Source: an uncultured Pseudomonadota bacterium (GTDB lineage: Bacteria > Pseudomonadota > Alphaproteobacteria > RF32 > CAG-239). Taken from it: a DNA stretch of 14,261 nucleotides. A program made the translations under genes and the position numbers. The notes beneath the pieces were generated by a model. It saw only the letters and a program-made list of their open reading frames with translations, was not told the DNA's origin and did not search any database. The DNA lies in assembly GCA_902796625.1 (NCBI GenBank), contig CADBPX010000034.1:1-14261 (forward strand). Direction: 5' to 3'. Shown one piece after another: positions 13,987-14,261 of this stretch (the stretch's first letter is position 1; each line of letters opens with the position of its first letter).

Positions 13987-14250
13987 GCATTGAATAAGTA
14001 TTTTAGAAAAAATTTTGAAATTATTAATGGTTCCTTCAAGGAACGATCTTTGTTTTCAGCCTTTATAGCGGATTAAAAAATGTTTTGACGGAAGATGTTT
14101 GGTGACGATTCGGACAGGAGCTTGAACAACTCCCATAGTGAAGAACAGTAGCTATGACTCAAAACCGGATAATCACGAATATGTGACAGAAAAAACGGAT
14201 TTTAAGGAAAGTTATAAAAAAAGAAAGTGAAGATAAAAATATATACGGAT
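13987..14250 (+). ncRNA. Candidate structured leader or small RNA with three-way junction
   Basis: About 260 bases after a good promoter and a preceding terminator, with only very short open frames. From 14102 to 14176 the sequence can fold into a closing helix: 14102-14113 with 14165-14176 makes 10 pairs including one G-U, with two adjacent mismatches. This encloses two hairpins: GGAG/CTCC (14117-14120 with 14130-14133, 9-base loop) and CATAGT/GCTATG (14134-14139 with 14151-14156, 11-base loop). Upstream is the hairpin GTTCCTT/AAGGAAC (14030-14044). No T-run terminator is seen before the window ends. I could not match it to 6S, tmRNA, RNase P, SRP RNA or a riboswitch class. It could be the 5' leader of a gene starting at 14251. 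Confidence 0.4.
14030..14044. repeat. 15-base perfect dyad, hairpin or operator
   Basis: GTTCCTTCAAGGAAC is perfectly symmetrical around the C at 14037, with seven complementary bases on each side. In RNA it would form a tight hairpin with at most six pairs and a 3-base loop. In DNA it has the form of a protein-binding site. It lies about 43 bases after the predicted start of the 13952 promoter. Confidence 0.55.
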
Positions 14251-14261
14251 ATGAAGAAAAA
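14251..14261 (+). CDS. Possible start of a further gene (cut by window end)
   Basis: ATG AAG AAA at 14251 reads Met-Lys-Lys, the typical beginning of an exported protein, at the end of a long AT-rich leader. No clear Shine-Dalgarno stands before it and only three codons are visible, so it is offered only as a possibility. Confidence 0.25.

Noticed and set aside
13979..14059. 8-bp inverted repeat CTGAAAAC (13979-13986) and GTTTTCAG (14052-14059)
   Set aside because: The left arm overlaps the -10 box and lies before the predicted transcript start, and an 8-bp match at this distance is expected by chance in a stretch of this size.
14102..14176. Known RNA classes: TPP riboswitch (CCGGATAAT looks like CTGGATAATGCCAG), purine riboswitch, hammerhead ribozyme, tRNA
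   Set aside because: The TPP CTGAGA motif, the purine-core junction bases, the hammerhead CUGANGA/GAAA core and the tRNA T-loop and acceptor features are all missing.
14095..14226. Short open frames (ATG 14095, 18 codons; ATG 14154, 10 codons; GTG 14138, about 30 codons)
   Set aside because: None has a properly spaced ribosome site or recognisable composition, and they overlap the predicted RNA fold.
1..14261. CRISPR arrays, insertion sequences, integrases, toxin-antitoxin or defence genes
   Set aside because: No direct-repeat arrays, transposase motifs or known defence domains were found in either strand.

Overview
The window looks like chromosomal DNA of a Gram-negative bacterium of modest GC content. 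It carries outer-membrane and lipid A genes (bamA, lpxD, fabZ), a YajC-SecD-SecF translocase and lipoprotein signal peptides. The order nlpD-like LysM/LytM gene, yajC, secD, secF, together with bamA-lpxD-fabZ, is typical of Alphaproteobacteria. A low-GC, possibly host-associated or uncultured alphaproteobacterium is my best guess; this is inference from gene order and protein flavour, not from a marker search. No IS element, integrase, CRISPR array, tRNA or rRNA gene was seen.

Layout. (1) 1-2110, plus strand: the 3' end of bamA, then lpxD and fabZ in a tight operon closed by a clear intrinsic terminator. (2) 2111-2556: a small orphan gene with its own terminator-like hairpin. (3) 2584-4504, minus strand: htpG, with a good heat-shock (sigma-32 type) promoter embedded in a long perfect inverted repeat. 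(4) 4562-7098, plus strand, divergent from htpG: a short ROK-type sugar kinase overlapping a divergent anmK, followed by a small exported protein. (5) 7176-11133: an nlpD-like lipoprotein, then yajC, secD and secF, closed by a strong terminator. (6) 11145-11593: a monocistronic orphan gene with a consensus promoter, encoding a possible cold-shock-domain-like protein. (7) 13071-11572, minus strand: trpS followed by a small PQ-loop-like membrane protein. (8) 13131-13897: a lipoprotein with an internally duplicated domain. (9) 13899-14261: no convincing protein gene. A good promoter precedes a sequence that can fold into a three-way-junction RNA, and a possible MKK start codon lies at the very end.

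How it fits together. Most of the window concerns the cell envelope: outer-membrane protein insertion (BamA), lipid A acylation (LpxD), the fatty-acid dehydratase that shares LpxD's acyl-ACP pool (FabZ), recycling of peptidoglycan sugars (AnmK, perhaps the ROK kinase), control of septal peptidoglycan cleavage (NlpD-like) and protein export (YajC/SecD/SecF). HtpG and TrpS are housekeeping genes. Between these conserved blocks sit single-gene units with their own promoters or terminators and no recognised function (2196, 11214, 13200), plus the unexplained 3' region. These are the least described parts of the window.
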